Source: an uncultured Muribaculaceae bacterium
Lineage (GTDB): Bacteria > Bacteroidota > Bacteroidia > Bacteroidales > Muribaculaceae
Reading direction: 5' to 3'
DNA: 64,000 bases
Assembly (NCBI GenBank): GCA_910577315.1
Contig: CAJTME010000005.1
Span: forward strand, 31,709-95,708
In this document: positions 53,134 to 63,300 of the stretch, piece by piece
Numbering within the stretch: position 1 is the stretch's first letter
How the letters are laid out: every line of letters starts with the position of its first letter
The notes under the pieces: generated by a model
Database searches by the model: none
The model's input: only the letters and a program-made list of their open reading frames with translations
Told to the model about the DNA's origin: nothing
Made by a program: the position numbers and the translations under genes

Positions 53134-54420
53134 ATGCGCAAAATCAACAAGGCAATCCTCGCCATCGCAGTTCCCGCGATCGTGTCGAACATCACCACCC
53201 CGCTGCTGGGGCTCGTCGATGTGGCCATTGTCGGCCATATCGGCTCGGCGGTTTACATCGGCGCCATCGCCGTCGGCTCGACCATGTTCAACATGCTCTA
53301 CTGGCTGTTCGGGTTCCTGCGTATGGGAACGGCAGGGCTGACATCGCAGAGCTGCGGCGCCGGCGACTTCCATTCCTCGTCGGCATCATTGCGGCGCGCC
53401 CTGCTGATGGCTTTCGTTTTTGCAGCGGTGCTCATAGTGCTTTCACGACCGTTGGGTTACCTTGCCCTCGACTTCCTCGATGCCGATGACGCCACGGCTC
53501 CGCTTGCCAGAAAATATTTCTCCATAGCCATTTTCGGAGCACCTGCCGCGCTGGGTATGTATTCGCTCAACGGATGGCTGCTCGGCATGCAGAACACCCG
53601 CTCCCCAATGCTCGTGGCACTGCTTACGAATGTAGTCAACATCGCCATAAGCGCCACGCTTGTATTCGGATTCGGGATGAAAATCGAGGGCGTCGCCACC
53701 GGCACCCTTTCGGCTCAATGGATAGGATTCCTCACAGCCATGGCAGTGGTATGGTACAAATACCATCCGGAAAAGATTCCGTTCGCCGAGCTCATACGCC
53801 GCAACGCCCTCGGGAGGCTTTTCAAAATCAACCTTGACATCTTCCTGCGCACCCTGTGTCTGGTTGGAGTGACCGCATGGTTCACCCGGGCCGGGGCGGC
53901 ACAGAGCGTCGACATACTCGCCGCCAACGCGCTGCTGATGCAGCTTTTCATGTTTTTCTCATACTTTTCTGACGGCTTTGCCTTTGCCGGCGAGGCCCTT
54001 GCCGGCAAGCATTTCGGCGCCGGCGACAACGATGCCCTGCGAACGGTGGTCGCGGCGCTGCTGAGGTGGGGACTGTGGATTGCCCTGGGATTTACGGCGT
54101 TGTATTTCGCAGCTGGGGAGTTTGTACTGCGGCTGCTGACCGACGAAGGCGATGTCATTTCGACAGCCAAGGAATACTTGCCGTGGGCCGTAAGTATTCC
54201 AATATGCGGCATCGCCGCCTTCATCTACGACGGTATATTCGTCGGACTGACGGCCACCCGCCGCATGCTCGTTTCGGTTGCATCGGGCATGGCGGTGTTC
54301 TTCATCATTTACTTTGCGCTGATGCCGTCAATGGGCAACCATGCCCTATGGCTCGCCTTCGTGACCTACCTCGCCGTCAGGGGGCTGTCGCTCCACTTTT
54401 TGATGAGGCGATTAAAGTGA
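53134..54420 (+). CDS. MATE-family transporter, DinF-like
   Basis: Inner-membrane cation-coupled exporter, 428 residues with twelve hydrophobic segments. The start at 53134 (MRKINKAILAIAVPAIVSN) is used; upstream in-frame codons run into the terminator hairpin. DinF-type text is present (LLGLVDVAIVGHIGSAVYIGAIAVG, NILLALTLVF-like). It is a different MATE subgroup from the gene at 25.3-26.7 kb. Substrates are not known. Confidence 0.92.
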   Translation: MRKINKAILAIAVPAIVSNITTPLLGLVDVAIVGHIGSAVYIGAIAVGSTMFNMLYWLFGFLRMGTAGLTSQSCGAGDFHSSSASLRRALLMAFVFAAVLIVLSRPLGYLALDFLDADDATAPLARKYFSIAIFGAPAALGMYSLNGWLLGMQNTRSPMLVALLTNVVNIAISATLVFGFGMKIEGVATGTLSAQWIGFLTAMAVVWYKYHPEKIPFAELIRRNALGRLFKINLDIFLRTLCLVGVTAWFTRAGAAQSVDILAANALLMQLFMFFSYFSDGFAFAGEALAGKHFGAGDNDALRTVVAALLRWGLWIALGFTALYFAAGEFVLRLLTDEGDVISTAKEYLPWAVSIPICGIAAFIYDGIFVGLTATRRMLVSVASGMAVFFIIYFALMPSMGNHALWLAFVTYLAVRGLSLHFLMRRLK

Positions 54421-54490
54421 CGCTCCGGCTTTATGTGAACCATAATCCGATAGGGTTTGTTATAAAATCAAACCTTAAAACAATCGCATT

Positions 54491-54616
54491 ATGTCAAAGA
54501 AATCTCAAAAAATATGGCTCGGAATCGGAGCCGCCCTCCTTATAATCCTTCTAATTGTATGGCTTACCGTCGCCTTCCTTGCCGGCGACACCGATGTGGC
54601 GGCGTTCATCGTCTGA
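54491..54616 (+). CDS. Small single-pass membrane protein, 41 residues
   Basis: The ATG at 54491 opens a frame of 41 residues: basic start MSKKSQKIW, a hydrophobic segment LGIGAALLIILLIVWLTVA, then an acidic-tailed LAGDTDVAAFIV and TGA. An A-rich stretch precedes it, as in many Bacteroidota starts. It is in the gap after the MATE gene on the same strand and is followed by a hairpin, so it has its own plausible unit. The layout (Lys-rich cytoplasmic start, one membrane helix, short periplasmic tail) is that of a small membrane protein. Function unknown; the reading could also be chance. Confidence 0.5.
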   Translation: MSKKSQKIWLGIGAALLIILLIVWLTVAFLAGDTDVAAFIV

Positions 54617-54639
54617 CCCATCCCACCATCCCAAATACA

Positions 54640-54678
54640 AAAGCCGCGGAATGACAGGCATTGTCTTCCAGCGGCTTT
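54640..54678. terminator. Hairpin between the small membrane protein and the tricorn-like protease
   Basis: AAAGCCGC (54640-54647) pairs with GCGGCTTT (54671-54678), and the loop continues pairing (GGAA/TTCC, GACA/TGTC), giving an extended stem. It is placed to end both the plus-strand unit and the convergent protease gene. Confidence 0.65.
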
Positions 54679-54701
54679 CGCGTTATAAAGGATGTTCGGA
54701 T

Positions 54702-57700
54702 TTATTTCTTTGCGTCGAGTTTTTTAAGCAGGTGTTCAACCGATTTGATAATCTGGTCATCGATGCCTGCGGCGACACGGTCGGGTGTGTTGTAGACTTC
54801 CACATCCGGTGTGAGCTGATGGTTCTCGAGCACGGTGCCGTTCATATCCATGGATGTCACCTGAGGAATACCGAACACGAGCGTCGGGTCAATCTGTGTC
54901 TCCCACCACACGGCGGTCATAGTGCCGGGGACAGGAGCGCCGACAACATCGCCAAGTCCCAGGGTCTGATACACGAATGGCGAACCGTGGGCATCGGAAT
55001 AGTTGGCCTCGTTGACAAGCATTACGGAAGGTTTGGTCCACTGGGAGAACGGCTCGGAACCGATATATTGGCCACGCGGCACGAAGCGCACGTATTCCTT
55101 GCCACCGAGCAAAATTGCCAGATCATTGTGGAGCCAGCCACCGCCGTTCCAGCGGGTATCGACGATAATGGCCTCGCGGTTGCGGTATTTTCCGAGCATT
55201 TCCGAATAAACGGTGCGGAACGAGGGGGAGTCCATGCCTTCGACATGGACGTAGCCGATGCGTCCACCCGAAACGGAGTCGACGACTTCCTGGTTGCGGC
55301 GCACCCAGCGGCGGTAGAGCAGGTCACTTTCCTCACCGGCCGAAATGGGTTTGACCTCAATGTTGCGGGTCTTGCCGTCGGCGCCCTTCACATCGAGGCG
55401 CACACGCTTGTCGTTCTTGTCGCGCAGCAGGGGGAAATAGTCCATGCCGGCTGTGATGGCTACGCCGTCGATGGCTGTGATTCTGTCGCCGGGTTTGATG
55501 CCGGCTTTTGCAGTCGAGAGCGGACCGCCGGCTATGACTTCTTTGACAAGGAGGCCGTCGCCATTGTCAGCGTCGTCAAAGAAGGCACCGAGCGTTGCGG
55601 TCGAATAGCCGGGAGCGGCACGGTAGCGTCCACCGGTGTGCGAAGCGTTGAGTTCGCCGAGAATCTCGCTCAGAAGGATGGCGAAATCCTCATTATTATT
55701 AATGTAGGGGAGGAAGCGGCGGTAAGCCTCGCCATAGCCGTCCCAATCGACACCGTGGAGGTTGACGTCATAGAATTTATCCTTGACCTGCGAGAGCATG
55801 TGGTCATAGATGTATTCACGTTCGAGCGAGGGATGACGGTCGTAGGGAGCCTCGAATTCGATTGCCTCGGCCGAACCCGACGACAGGGAAACTTTCTTCA
55901 TGCCGCCGCGCGTAATAACATAGATGTTCTCAACTTTGGCATCGGGTTCGATACCGCCGCTGATGCCCTTGGCCAGCACCTTGGTCTCGTCCTCACGCAG
56001 ATTGTGTTCCATGAGGTTTGCGTCGCCGGCAGGGTCAACGGCCACGTAATAAAGCTTGTCACCGTCGGCCGAGAGCACATAGTCGCCCATGGTTGCCGAG
56101 AGGGGAGTGAGGCGGCGGATGCGCATCGCGCGGTTGTCAAAATCAAAGTTTGTGGCCGGCTTGGCTTCTTCCTTGGCGTCTTTCTTATCCTTTTTGTCTT
56201 TTTTCTTCTTTTTGTCCTTGGAGTCGTCGCCATCGGCTTTTTCCTTTTCTTCCTTGGCCTCTTTGGCGCGGGCTGCCTCCTCCTCGGTCAGTTCAAAGCG
56301 GTCGAGCGCCTCGGGCGTGAGAGCCATGAACCATACGTCATATTCCGCGCCCCACGAGCCGTGGCTGCGCTTGCCGGCGCGGTCGCTCATCCAGGTTATA
56401 GCCTCGCCGTCGAGCGCCCAGCGGGGATTGGCGTCGCCATAACCGCTCTCGGTGAGGTCCACCACACGCGAGCCGTCGGCTGCGACAAGGGCGATGTCGC
56501 TGTTGTTCCATCCGCCCTCGCCGATATAGCTGGCGAGAAGGTTACGCGAATCGGGGCTCCAGATGAAATCGACGTCACCGTCAGAATATGAATAGTTGAA
56601 CTTGCCGTCGAGGGCGGTGTTCACGGCCTTTGTGTCAACGTCAATGACACGGATGGTCGTGCGGTCCTCGAGGAAAGCCACCTTCTTGCCGTCGGGACTG
56701 AACGAGGGCTGCTGCGACGGTTTGTCGGAGCTGTACAGAAGCTCTTCTTCAATATTGGTTGCATAGGCAAACTGCTTTTCGCCGTCGTTCTTTATCTTTG
56801 CCGTGAAAAGCTGCCATTTGCCGTCGCGCTCGCTGTCGTAGACAAGGGTGCGGCCATCCTTGCTGAAACTTACGCGGCGTTCCTGGCCGGGTGTGTTGGT
56901 GATGCGTTTTGTGGTGGGATATTTCACCGAGGTTACATACACGTCGCCGCGAATCACGAACGCCACCTCGTCGCCGGTGGGGCTTACGGCCATCGTCGTG
57001 GCGCCGGAGGTGCGGAACTGGTTGATGTGGTCGGCGTCGTAATCGTCGGAAGTGATGGCTACGGCCACTTTCTTAGGTTCCGCCCCGGGGGTGAGGGTGT
57101 ATATCTCGCCATCCCAACTGAAGGCAAGGTTGCCGTTGGCGGCTGCCGACAGCGAGCGGACGGGATGTTTGGTGAAAGCCGTCAGCTTGCGTTTGTCGCT
57201 GCCCGAGAGGTTGCGGGAATATACGTTGAGGGTGCCGTCTTCCTCGCTGAGATATACAAACGAGTCGCCCGAGGTCCAGACGGGATTCTGGTCGTTGCCC
57301 TTGAAAGTGGTGAGACGGGTGTCCTTTCCGTCCTTAATGAGGCGGATGTCGCCGGTGCTCGACGAAGTCTCGTGCTTGCGGTAGGCGTTCTCATATCCCT
57401 TGCGGTCCTGATAGAGGACAGCGCCGTCTGCACCGACGCTTATGGCCGCCATCGGAATGGTGGAGTACATGCGGGGACGCGAGCCGTCGGTCTTCACTTC
57501 ATACACCTGGGCGGCAAACGGTCCCTGGGCGGCCTGAGCCGAGGGAGTCAGGTTGGCCGTGAACAGCACAGTCTCGTTGTCAAGCCATGCCTTGGGTTGC
57601 TCTGAGCCGGAGTATGTCGTGAGGCGCTTGGCTGTGCCCCCCTTGGCATCGACCACAAAAACGTCGTCCGACCCGTCGCGGTGGCTCATGAAAGCAATCT

Positions 57701-57926
57701 TCGATCCGTCGGGGCTCCACACGGGATAGCTGTCATAGGCGGGGTTGGAAGTTATCTGCCGGGCCGTGCCGCCGGCAGCGGGAACTGTGAAAATATCGCC
57801 CTTGTAGGTGAAGGCAATCGTAGTGCCGTCGGGCGAGATGGCCACGTTGCGCAGCCACAGCGGACTCTCGGCCATCGCGCCAACCGCGCATGTACCGGCC
57901 AATGCCGCCAAAATCAGTTTTTTCAT
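54702..57926 (-). CDS. Tricorn-like S41 peptidase with PD40 propeller and PDZ domain
   Basis: A 1074-residue exported protease. Signal peptide 1-19 (ending GAMA); TolB/PD40 propeller repeats about 25-500 (NPAYDSYPVWSPDGSKIAFMSH and similar); a Lys/Asp/Glu-rich stretch near 560-600; a tricorn core domain with ELNASHTGGRYR; PDZ around 750-850 (GGPLSTAKAGIKPGDRITAIDG); and the S41 domain with nucleophile candidate Ser977 in VNEANYSDAHGSPF. Unlike archaeal tricorn it is periplasmic or surface-bound. Probable roles are trimming peptides or processing envelope proteins. It is transcribed alone from a TAnnTTTG promoter. Confidence 0.93.
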   Translation of the reverse strand: MKKLILAALAGTCAVGAMAESPLWLRNVAISPDGTTIAFTYKGDIFTVPAAGGTARQITSNPAYDSYPVWSPDGSKIAFMSHRDGSDDVFVVDAKGGTAKRLTTYSGSEQPKAWLDNETVLFTANLTPSAQAAQGPFAAQVYEVKTDGSRPRMYSTIPMAAISVGADGAVLYQDRKGYENAYRKHETSSSTGDIRLIKDGKDTRLTTFKGNDQNPVWTSGDSFVYLSEEDGTLNVYSRNLSGSDKRKLTAFTKHPVRSLSAAANGNLAFSWDGEIYTLTPGAEPKKVAVAITSDDYDADHINQFRTSGATTMAVSPTGDEVAFVIRGDVYVTSVKYPTTKRITNTPGQERRVSFSKDGRTLVYDSERDGKWQLFTAKIKNDGEKQFAYATNIEEELLYSSDKPSQQPSFSPDGKKVAFLEDRTTIRVIDVDTKAVNTALDGKFNYSYSDGDVDFIWSPDSRNLLASYIGEGGWNNSDIALVAADGSRVVDLTESGYGDANPRWALDGEAITWMSDRAGKRSHGSWGAEYDVWFMALTPEALDRFELTEEEAARAKEAKEEKEKADGDDSKDKKKKKDKKDKKDAKEEAKPATNFDFDNRAMRIRRLTPLSATMGDYVLSADGDKLYYVAVDPAGDANLMEHNLREDETKVLAKGISGGIEPDAKVENIYVITRGGMKKVSLSSGSAEAIEFEAPYDRHPSLEREYIYDHMLSQVKDKFYDVNLHGVDWDGYGEAYRRFLPYINNNEDFAILLSEILGELNASHTGGRYRAAPGYSTATLGAFFDDADNGDGLLVKEVIAGGPLSTAKAGIKPGDRITAIDGVAITAGMDYFPLLRDKNDKRVRLDVKGADGKTRNIEVKPISAGEESDLLYRRWVRRNQEVVDSVSGGRIGYVHVEGMDSPSFRTVYSEMLGKYRNREAIIVDTRWNGGGWLHNDLAILLGGKEYVRFVPRGQYIGSEPFSQWTKPSVMLVNEANYSDAHGSPFVYQTLGLGDVVGAPVPGTMTAVWWETQIDPTLVFGIPQVTSMDMNGTVLENHQLTPDVEVYNTPDRVAAGIDDQIIKSVEHLLKKLDAKK

Positions 57927-57972
57927 ATCTGGATTATGATTGGATTGTTTACGGGGTTCTTTTTGTTAGACG

Positions 57973-57980
57973 CAAAGGTA
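57973..57980 (-). promoter_or_regulatory. -7 box of the tricorn-like protease gene
   Basis: TACCTTTG on the minus strand, 46 bases before the ATG. No TTTG at the expected -33 distance is seen. Confidence 0.5.
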
Positions 57981-58069
57981 GGGCAAATATGACATCGGCA
58001 GGACGCCCCATTTCGTTAAATCTTGTTAATCAAGCCGCAGGTTTGCAGGATTCTTGCTAACTTTCGCTG

Positions 58070-59515
58070 ATGTTTGAAGCCCTTGCACAAAATTTCGACT
58101 GGAGCTGGGTGCGCGAGACCGTTTTCCTGCTTTATGCCGTAACCATTGTCAGCATTATCGTCATCGTCGTGTCGGAAAACCGCAACCCGGTGAAATCGCT
58201 GGCATGGGTCACCGTGCTGTTGCTTCTGCCGATGCTCGGGATAGTGCTGTACTTCATCTTCGGCCGCAACATCAAGAACAAGCGCAAGCTGAGCCGACGC
58301 AACCGCCGCCGTCTCAAACGCCGCGAGGCATCGCGCAACGTCGATCCGCGCTCGATGGGGCTGTCGTTGGAATCCCAGCAGCAAATCCGCCTGGCACATT
58401 CCCTGACCGGCGCCCAATTCTACGACGGCAACGACGTCCAGGTCTTCACCCACGGCGCGCCCAAGTTCGAGAGCCTTCAGGCCGACCTGCGTTCGGCCCG
58501 CAGCTTCATAAACCTTGAATACTACATCTTCGAGAACGACCGCATCGGCAACGAAATAGCCGACATATTGATTGACCGGGCCCGCGCCGGAGTTAAAGTG
58601 CGCGTGATTTACGACCACGTGGGTTCGTTCACCGTCAAGTCACGTTTCTTCAAGCGCATGCGCCAGGCCGGCATCGACGTGTTCCCGTTTTTCGAGGTTA
58701 CGTTTCCACAGCTCGGCACCCGCATCAACTGGCGCAACCACCGCAAGCTGTGCGTGATTGACGGGCGTGTCGGCTATCTGGGCGGCATGAACATCGCCGA
58801 CCGATACATAGACGGCGGCCGCAAATTCGCCTCGTGGCGCGACACCCATGTGCGCGTCGAGGGGCCGGTTGTGGCGGCGCTGCAATATGCCTTTGCCGTC
58901 GACTGGCACTTCATGGGACAGCCACTGTTGACCGACGCCATCCTGCCCGACATCCCCAAACGCGGCACAATCGCCGCCCACTTGCTCACATCTGGACCCA
59001 CCTCGCAATGGAGCAACATAGCCTTCATGTTCCACAAGACGCTGTGCAACGCAAAACGGCGCATCTACATCCAAAGCCCGTATTTCCTGCCCACCGACGC
59101 CCTGCTCAAAGACCTCGTGACGGCTGCCCTGTCGCATGTCGACGTGCGCATACTCATTCCGCGCAAAAGCGACTCCATGCTGCTCAACTACGCTTCGGCC
59201 TCCTATATCACCCAATGCCTTCAGGCCGGCATTAAGATTTATTTCTACGAGGCAGGCATGCTCCATTCCAAAATGATTATCGTCGACGACGATTTCGTAA
59301 CCATAGGTTCGACCAACTTCGACTTCCGCAGCTTCGAGCACAACTTCGAGGGCAATCTGTTTTTCTATTCACGGGAGTTTGCCGAGCGCATGCTCGCAAT
59401 CTACCGCGAGGACCTCACCCACTCCACCCGCGTCATCCCGGACCAATGGCGCAAGCGCCCGCTTATCAAACGGGCCATTGAATCGGTGGTGAGGCTGCTC
59501 AGTCCGATACTTTGA
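58070..59515 (+). CDS. cls: Cardiolipin synthase
   Basis: Joins two phosphatidylglycerols, or a related pair, to make cardiolipin at the inner membrane. Two membrane segments at the N-terminus (about 15-36 and 43-64), a basic stretch (KNKRKLSRRNRRRLKRR), then two phospholipase D motifs: HRKLCVID with His224, Lys226 and Asp231, and HSKMIIVD with His399, Lys401 and Asp406. Both active-site halves are intact. 481 residues, the normal size. It is divergently placed from the tricorn-like gene. Confidence 0.95.
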   Translation: MFEALAQNFDWSWVRETVFLLYAVTIVSIIVIVVSENRNPVKSLAWVTVLLLLPMLGIVLYFIFGRNIKNKRKLSRRNRRRLKRREASRNVDPRSMGLSLESQQQIRLAHSLTGAQFYDGNDVQVFTHGAPKFESLQADLRSARSFINLEYYIFENDRIGNEIADILIDRARAGVKVRVIYDHVGSFTVKSRFFKRMRQAGIDVFPFFEVTFPQLGTRINWRNHRKLCVIDGRVGYLGGMNIADRYIDGGRKFASWRDTHVRVEGPVVAALQYAFAVDWHFMGQPLLTDAILPDIPKRGTIAAHLLTSGPTSQWSNIAFMFHKTLCNAKRRIYIQSPYFLPTDALLKDLVTAALSHVDVRILIPRKSDSMLLNYASASYITQCLQAGIKIYFYEAGMLHSKMIIVDDDFVTIGSTNFDFRSFEHNFEGNLFFYSREFAERMLAIYREDLTHSTRVIPDQWRKRPLIKRAIESVVRLLSPIL

Positions 59516-59516
59516 T

Positions 59517-59560
59517 AATGCACGATGCATGATGCACGATGCACAATTTTCGATAATGCT
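59517..59560. repeat. Degenerate GCACGATGCA repeat
   Basis: Three loose copies of ATGCACGATGCA, the same motif as in the folP tail region, follow the cardiolipin synthase stop directly. A second short repeat of TCACCTTT(C)TTTATAA follows at about 59581-59610. Confidence 0.65.
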
Positions 59561-59611
59561 CGATTTTAATATAGCTTAATTCACCTTTCTTTATAAATCA
59601 CCTTTATTATA

Positions 59612-60226
59612 ATGGCAGACATACAATCCAACCGCGAGCGGTTCCGCTCGATTCTTCAGGCCACTGGCCGCGACGGCATCGACTATATCCTCGAGGATCT
59701 CGACACATGGGGCTTTTTCGAGGCTCCGGCATCGGCGCGCAACCATTTCAATTTTCCCGGCGGCCTCGCCGAACATTCGCTCAACGTCTACGACATGGCG
59801 ATGGCCCTGCGCGGCGCAATAGTTCCCATGCGTGCCGATATGGAAAAGGCCCTCAATCCTGATTCAATCGCCATTGCCGCTTTGCTCCACGATGTGTGCA
59901 AGACCAACATATACCGCCGCACCAAGCGGAAACAGCGCAACGAAATTGGCGTGTGGGAAGAAATCGAAGGCTATGAGGTCGACTACACCGAAATGCCAGT
60001 AGGACACGGCGAAAAGTCGGTGATAATGCTTCTGCGCTCGGGCCTTGACCTGGAAGACGAGGAGATTTTCGCCATCCGCTGGCACATGGGCCCCTGGGAC
60101 CTGCCCGCCCAGTCAATCGAGATGGACAAGTCATACCGCAAGGCTCAGGACCGCTCGCCCCTTGTGGCTCTGATTCACACCGCCGACACCCTTGCGGCGC
60201 AGATTCTTGAACGAAACGCCTTGTAA
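59612..60226 (+). CDS. HD-domain hydrolase
   Basis: A 204-residue cytoplasmic HD phosphohydrolase. The metal ligands appear as HSLNVYDMA, LLHDVCKTNIY, VGHGEKSVIMLL and IRWHMGPWD, the layout of YhaM-like exoribonuclease or dNTPase HD domains without an OB-fold. The substrate is likely a nucleotide or RNA, but this cannot be decided from sequence. It is transcribed between cardiolipin synthase and the amylase with its own leader. Confidence 0.85.
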   Translation: MADIQSNRERFRSILQATGRDGIDYILEDLDTWGFFEAPASARNHFNFPGGLAEHSLNVYDMAMALRGAIVPMRADMEKALNPDSIAIAALLHDVCKTNIYRRTKRKQRNEIGVWEEIEGYEVDYTEMPVGHGEKSVIMLLRSGLDLEDEEIFAIRWHMGPWDLPAQSIEMDKSYRKAQDRSPLVALIHTADTLAAQILERNAL

Positions 60227-60236
60227 ACAGCGTTAA

Positions 60237-60258
60237 AAATATGTTATAAAACATATTT
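60237..60258. other. AT-rich hairpin before the amylase promoter
   Basis: AAATATGTT and AACATATTT form a perfect nine-base stem with a four-base loop, 11 bases after the HD gene stop. It may end that transcript or be a binding site; no U run follows. Confidence 0.4.
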
Positions 60259-60283
60259 GATGCGGCACGACGATATTTTTTTG

Positions 60284-60291
60284 TAAATTTG
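60284..60291 (+). promoter_or_regulatory. -7 box upstream of the amylase gene
   Basis: TAAATTTG, 68 bases before the ATG at 60360. The nearest TTTG (60256-60259) is 24 bases away, longer than the usual 19-21. Confidence 0.5.
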
Positions 60292-60359
60292 CATCAATTA
60301 TAATCAAGTTATACTTACTTATTATTAAATCTATTTACCAATCACCTAACAAAGTGCAG

Positions 60360-63300
60360 ATGAAACCAATCAAAAACCTGCTACTTGGCGGATTGATGGG
60401 ACTCGCAACCCTTCAGGGCTCAGCCGCTACATTTGTCGGCGACCGCACCGATTTCCGCGATGAAACCATCTACTTCGCCATGACCACCCGTTTCTATGAC
60501 GGTGACCCCTCCAACAACGTATGCGGCTGGGATCACCAGAACGTCCAGATTGCCAACGGTGACCCCGACTGGCGCGGTGACTTCAAGGGCCTCATCGACA
60601 AGCTCGACTACATCAAGGCTCTCGGCTTCACCGCCATCTGGATCACCCCGGTAGTGCAGAACGCTTCCGGCACCGACTTCCACGGCTATCACGCCATGGA
60701 CTTCTCGAAAGTCGACCTCCGCTATGAGAGCCGCAAGGAATGGGGCGCAAGCGAGGACGTGACTTTCCAGAGCCTCATCGACGCCGCACATGCCAAAGGC
60801 ATGAAAATCGTGCTTGACATTGTGCTCAACCACACTTCTAATTTCGGCGAAGACCACTTCTGCCACCTTTTCGACCGTTCGGACGACATCCGCAACCAGG
60901 CAAGCGTTTCCGCATCGCTCATCCCCGATCAGGAGAAGCTCGGCGGCGCATCTTACTGGGATCTTGACCCCGATAAAGTTCAGTATCCCACCCGCTTCAA
61001 ATACCTGAAGAACACCGATGGTCAGAACCACGACAACCACAACTACTGGCACCACCTCGCCAACGCCTGGAACTGGGACTATCCCAGCCGCTGGTGGGGA
61101 CAGATTGCCGGTGACTGCGTCGACCTCAACACTGAGAATCCCGCCGTTGCCGAATATCTCGTGCAATGCTACGGCAAATTCATCGAGATGGGCGTTGACG
61201 GCTTCCGTATCGACACCACAGGCCACATCTCCCGCCTGACCTTCAACACCTCGTTCATTCCCCAGTTCCTCGAAATCGCCGAGCAGAACAAGAGCAAGCG
61301 CCTCAACGGCTGCCCCTTCTTCATGTTCGGTGAGTGCTGCGCCCGTTTCAGCGATGTGACCTACCGCGACCAGCCCAACCTCTCGAGCTACTTCTACACC
61401 TGGAAATCGCCTGAGTCGATGACCAGTCAGTGGAACTATGATGCATCTTACTGGGATAAGGTTGAAATCCTCGAAGGCAACGACAACACCTACGGCAACA
61501 TGAACCTCTGTCTCGACGAGCCCTCCGAGCAGCGCGAATCAGACAACGTGTTCATGAAGGACGGCGCATGGCACGAACCCGACTACTCCGACTACTCGGG
61601 CTTCTCCATCATCGACTTCCCCATGCACTACAACTTCAACAACCAGGCTGCCGCAGTGGACGTTGCCAAGAAAGGCGACAAATACTACAACGACGCATCC
61701 TACAATGTTGTGTATGTCGACTCTCACGACTACTGCCCCGGCCCCAACGACGGCACCCGCTTCAACGGCAGCACCGGAACCTGGGCCGAGAACCTCGCCC
61801 TGATGTTCACCTTCCGCGGCATTCCCTGCCTCTACTACGGCTCGGAAGTTGAATTCAAAAAAGGTTGCAAGGTAGACGCCGGCGGCACCGACATGCCCGT
61901 CAAGGATTCAGGCCGCGCTTACTTCGGCGAATACCTCGAAGGCACCGTTACCACCACCGACTTCTGCGAATATACCGCCAGCGGTAATGTTGACCAAACC
62001 CTCAACGGCGATCTCTCGCAGCACATCCGCCGCCTTAACCAGATTCGCGCTGCCGTTCCCGCCCTCCGCAAGGGTCAGTATACCTTCGACGGCTGCTCGG
62101 CTAACGGCGGTCACGCCTTCAAGCGCGCCTATAAGGACAGCTATGCCCTCGTTGCCCTCAACGGCGGCGCAACCTTCTCCAACGTTCCCGCCGGCACCTA
62201 CACCGACCTCGTTACCGGCAAGACCTATCAGGGCGGCGGCTCAATCACCGTCGACGCCCCTGCCACACAGGGTCAGGTTCGCGTTCTCGTGAAAGACTGG
62301 AAAGGCGGCAAGGTTGGCGAAGACGGCAAATTCATCTATGCCACCTCGCCCGTTGCCCACGGCGGCAGCGTATCGTTCCCCGACGTTCCCACCGACCAAT
62401 TCTACACCTCCGACGATGTGGTTAAGGATCCCTCGGTCGTATTCTCGCCCAACGGCGGCTCGTTCAAGACCGAAACCCTCACCGTCACCGCCACCCTCGG
62501 CGACAACACCGCTTCGGGCTGGTATCAGATTGCCGGCGGCGACAAAGTCAGCATCTCGGGCGGCAACAACCAGTTCACCATCGGCAACGGCATGGCCTAC
62601 GGCTCATCAATTGTTGTAAACTGGGGTGCCACCGGCTCCAACGGCAAGACCTACACCGGTTCCGTAACCTACAAGAAAGTCGATCCCAACGCAACCATCA
62701 CCATCTATGTCAAGGGTTCCGGCAACATGTACGCATGGGGCAATAATTCCTCTGGCTCTAAAGTTGAGCCCTGCGGCACATGGCCCGGTGCAGCTTTCAG
62801 CAGCCTCGAGTCCACCACCGTCGATGGCGACACCTACTATTATTACACCTTCGATGACCTGGAGAGCGTCAGCGTCATCTTCAACAACAACGGCCAGCAG
62901 ACCGGCAACATCGAAGGCATCACCGAGGACACTTACTTCGACTACAACGGTAGCACCAACGCCACCAAAGTTGACGTTAACCCCGCTCCCAAAAAGCCCG
63001 TGGTGACCGCATCGCCCGCTTCCGGCACCTCGTTCAACGAAACCATCACCGTAACCCTCCGCTCGACCGGCAACGTGGCCATCCACTACACCCTCGACGG
63101 CTCGACCCCCAGCGCCACCTCGGCCACCTATACCTCGCCCCTCACCTTCACCGAGACCACCACTCTGAAGACTTTCGTTGAGAACGAGGTTGGCTCGAAC
63201 GTACAGGAATTCGTCTACACCAAGACCGATATTCCCGTAGGCACTGAGTTCACCATCTACTACGACAACTCCACTACCAACTGGAATCCCGTGCACATCC

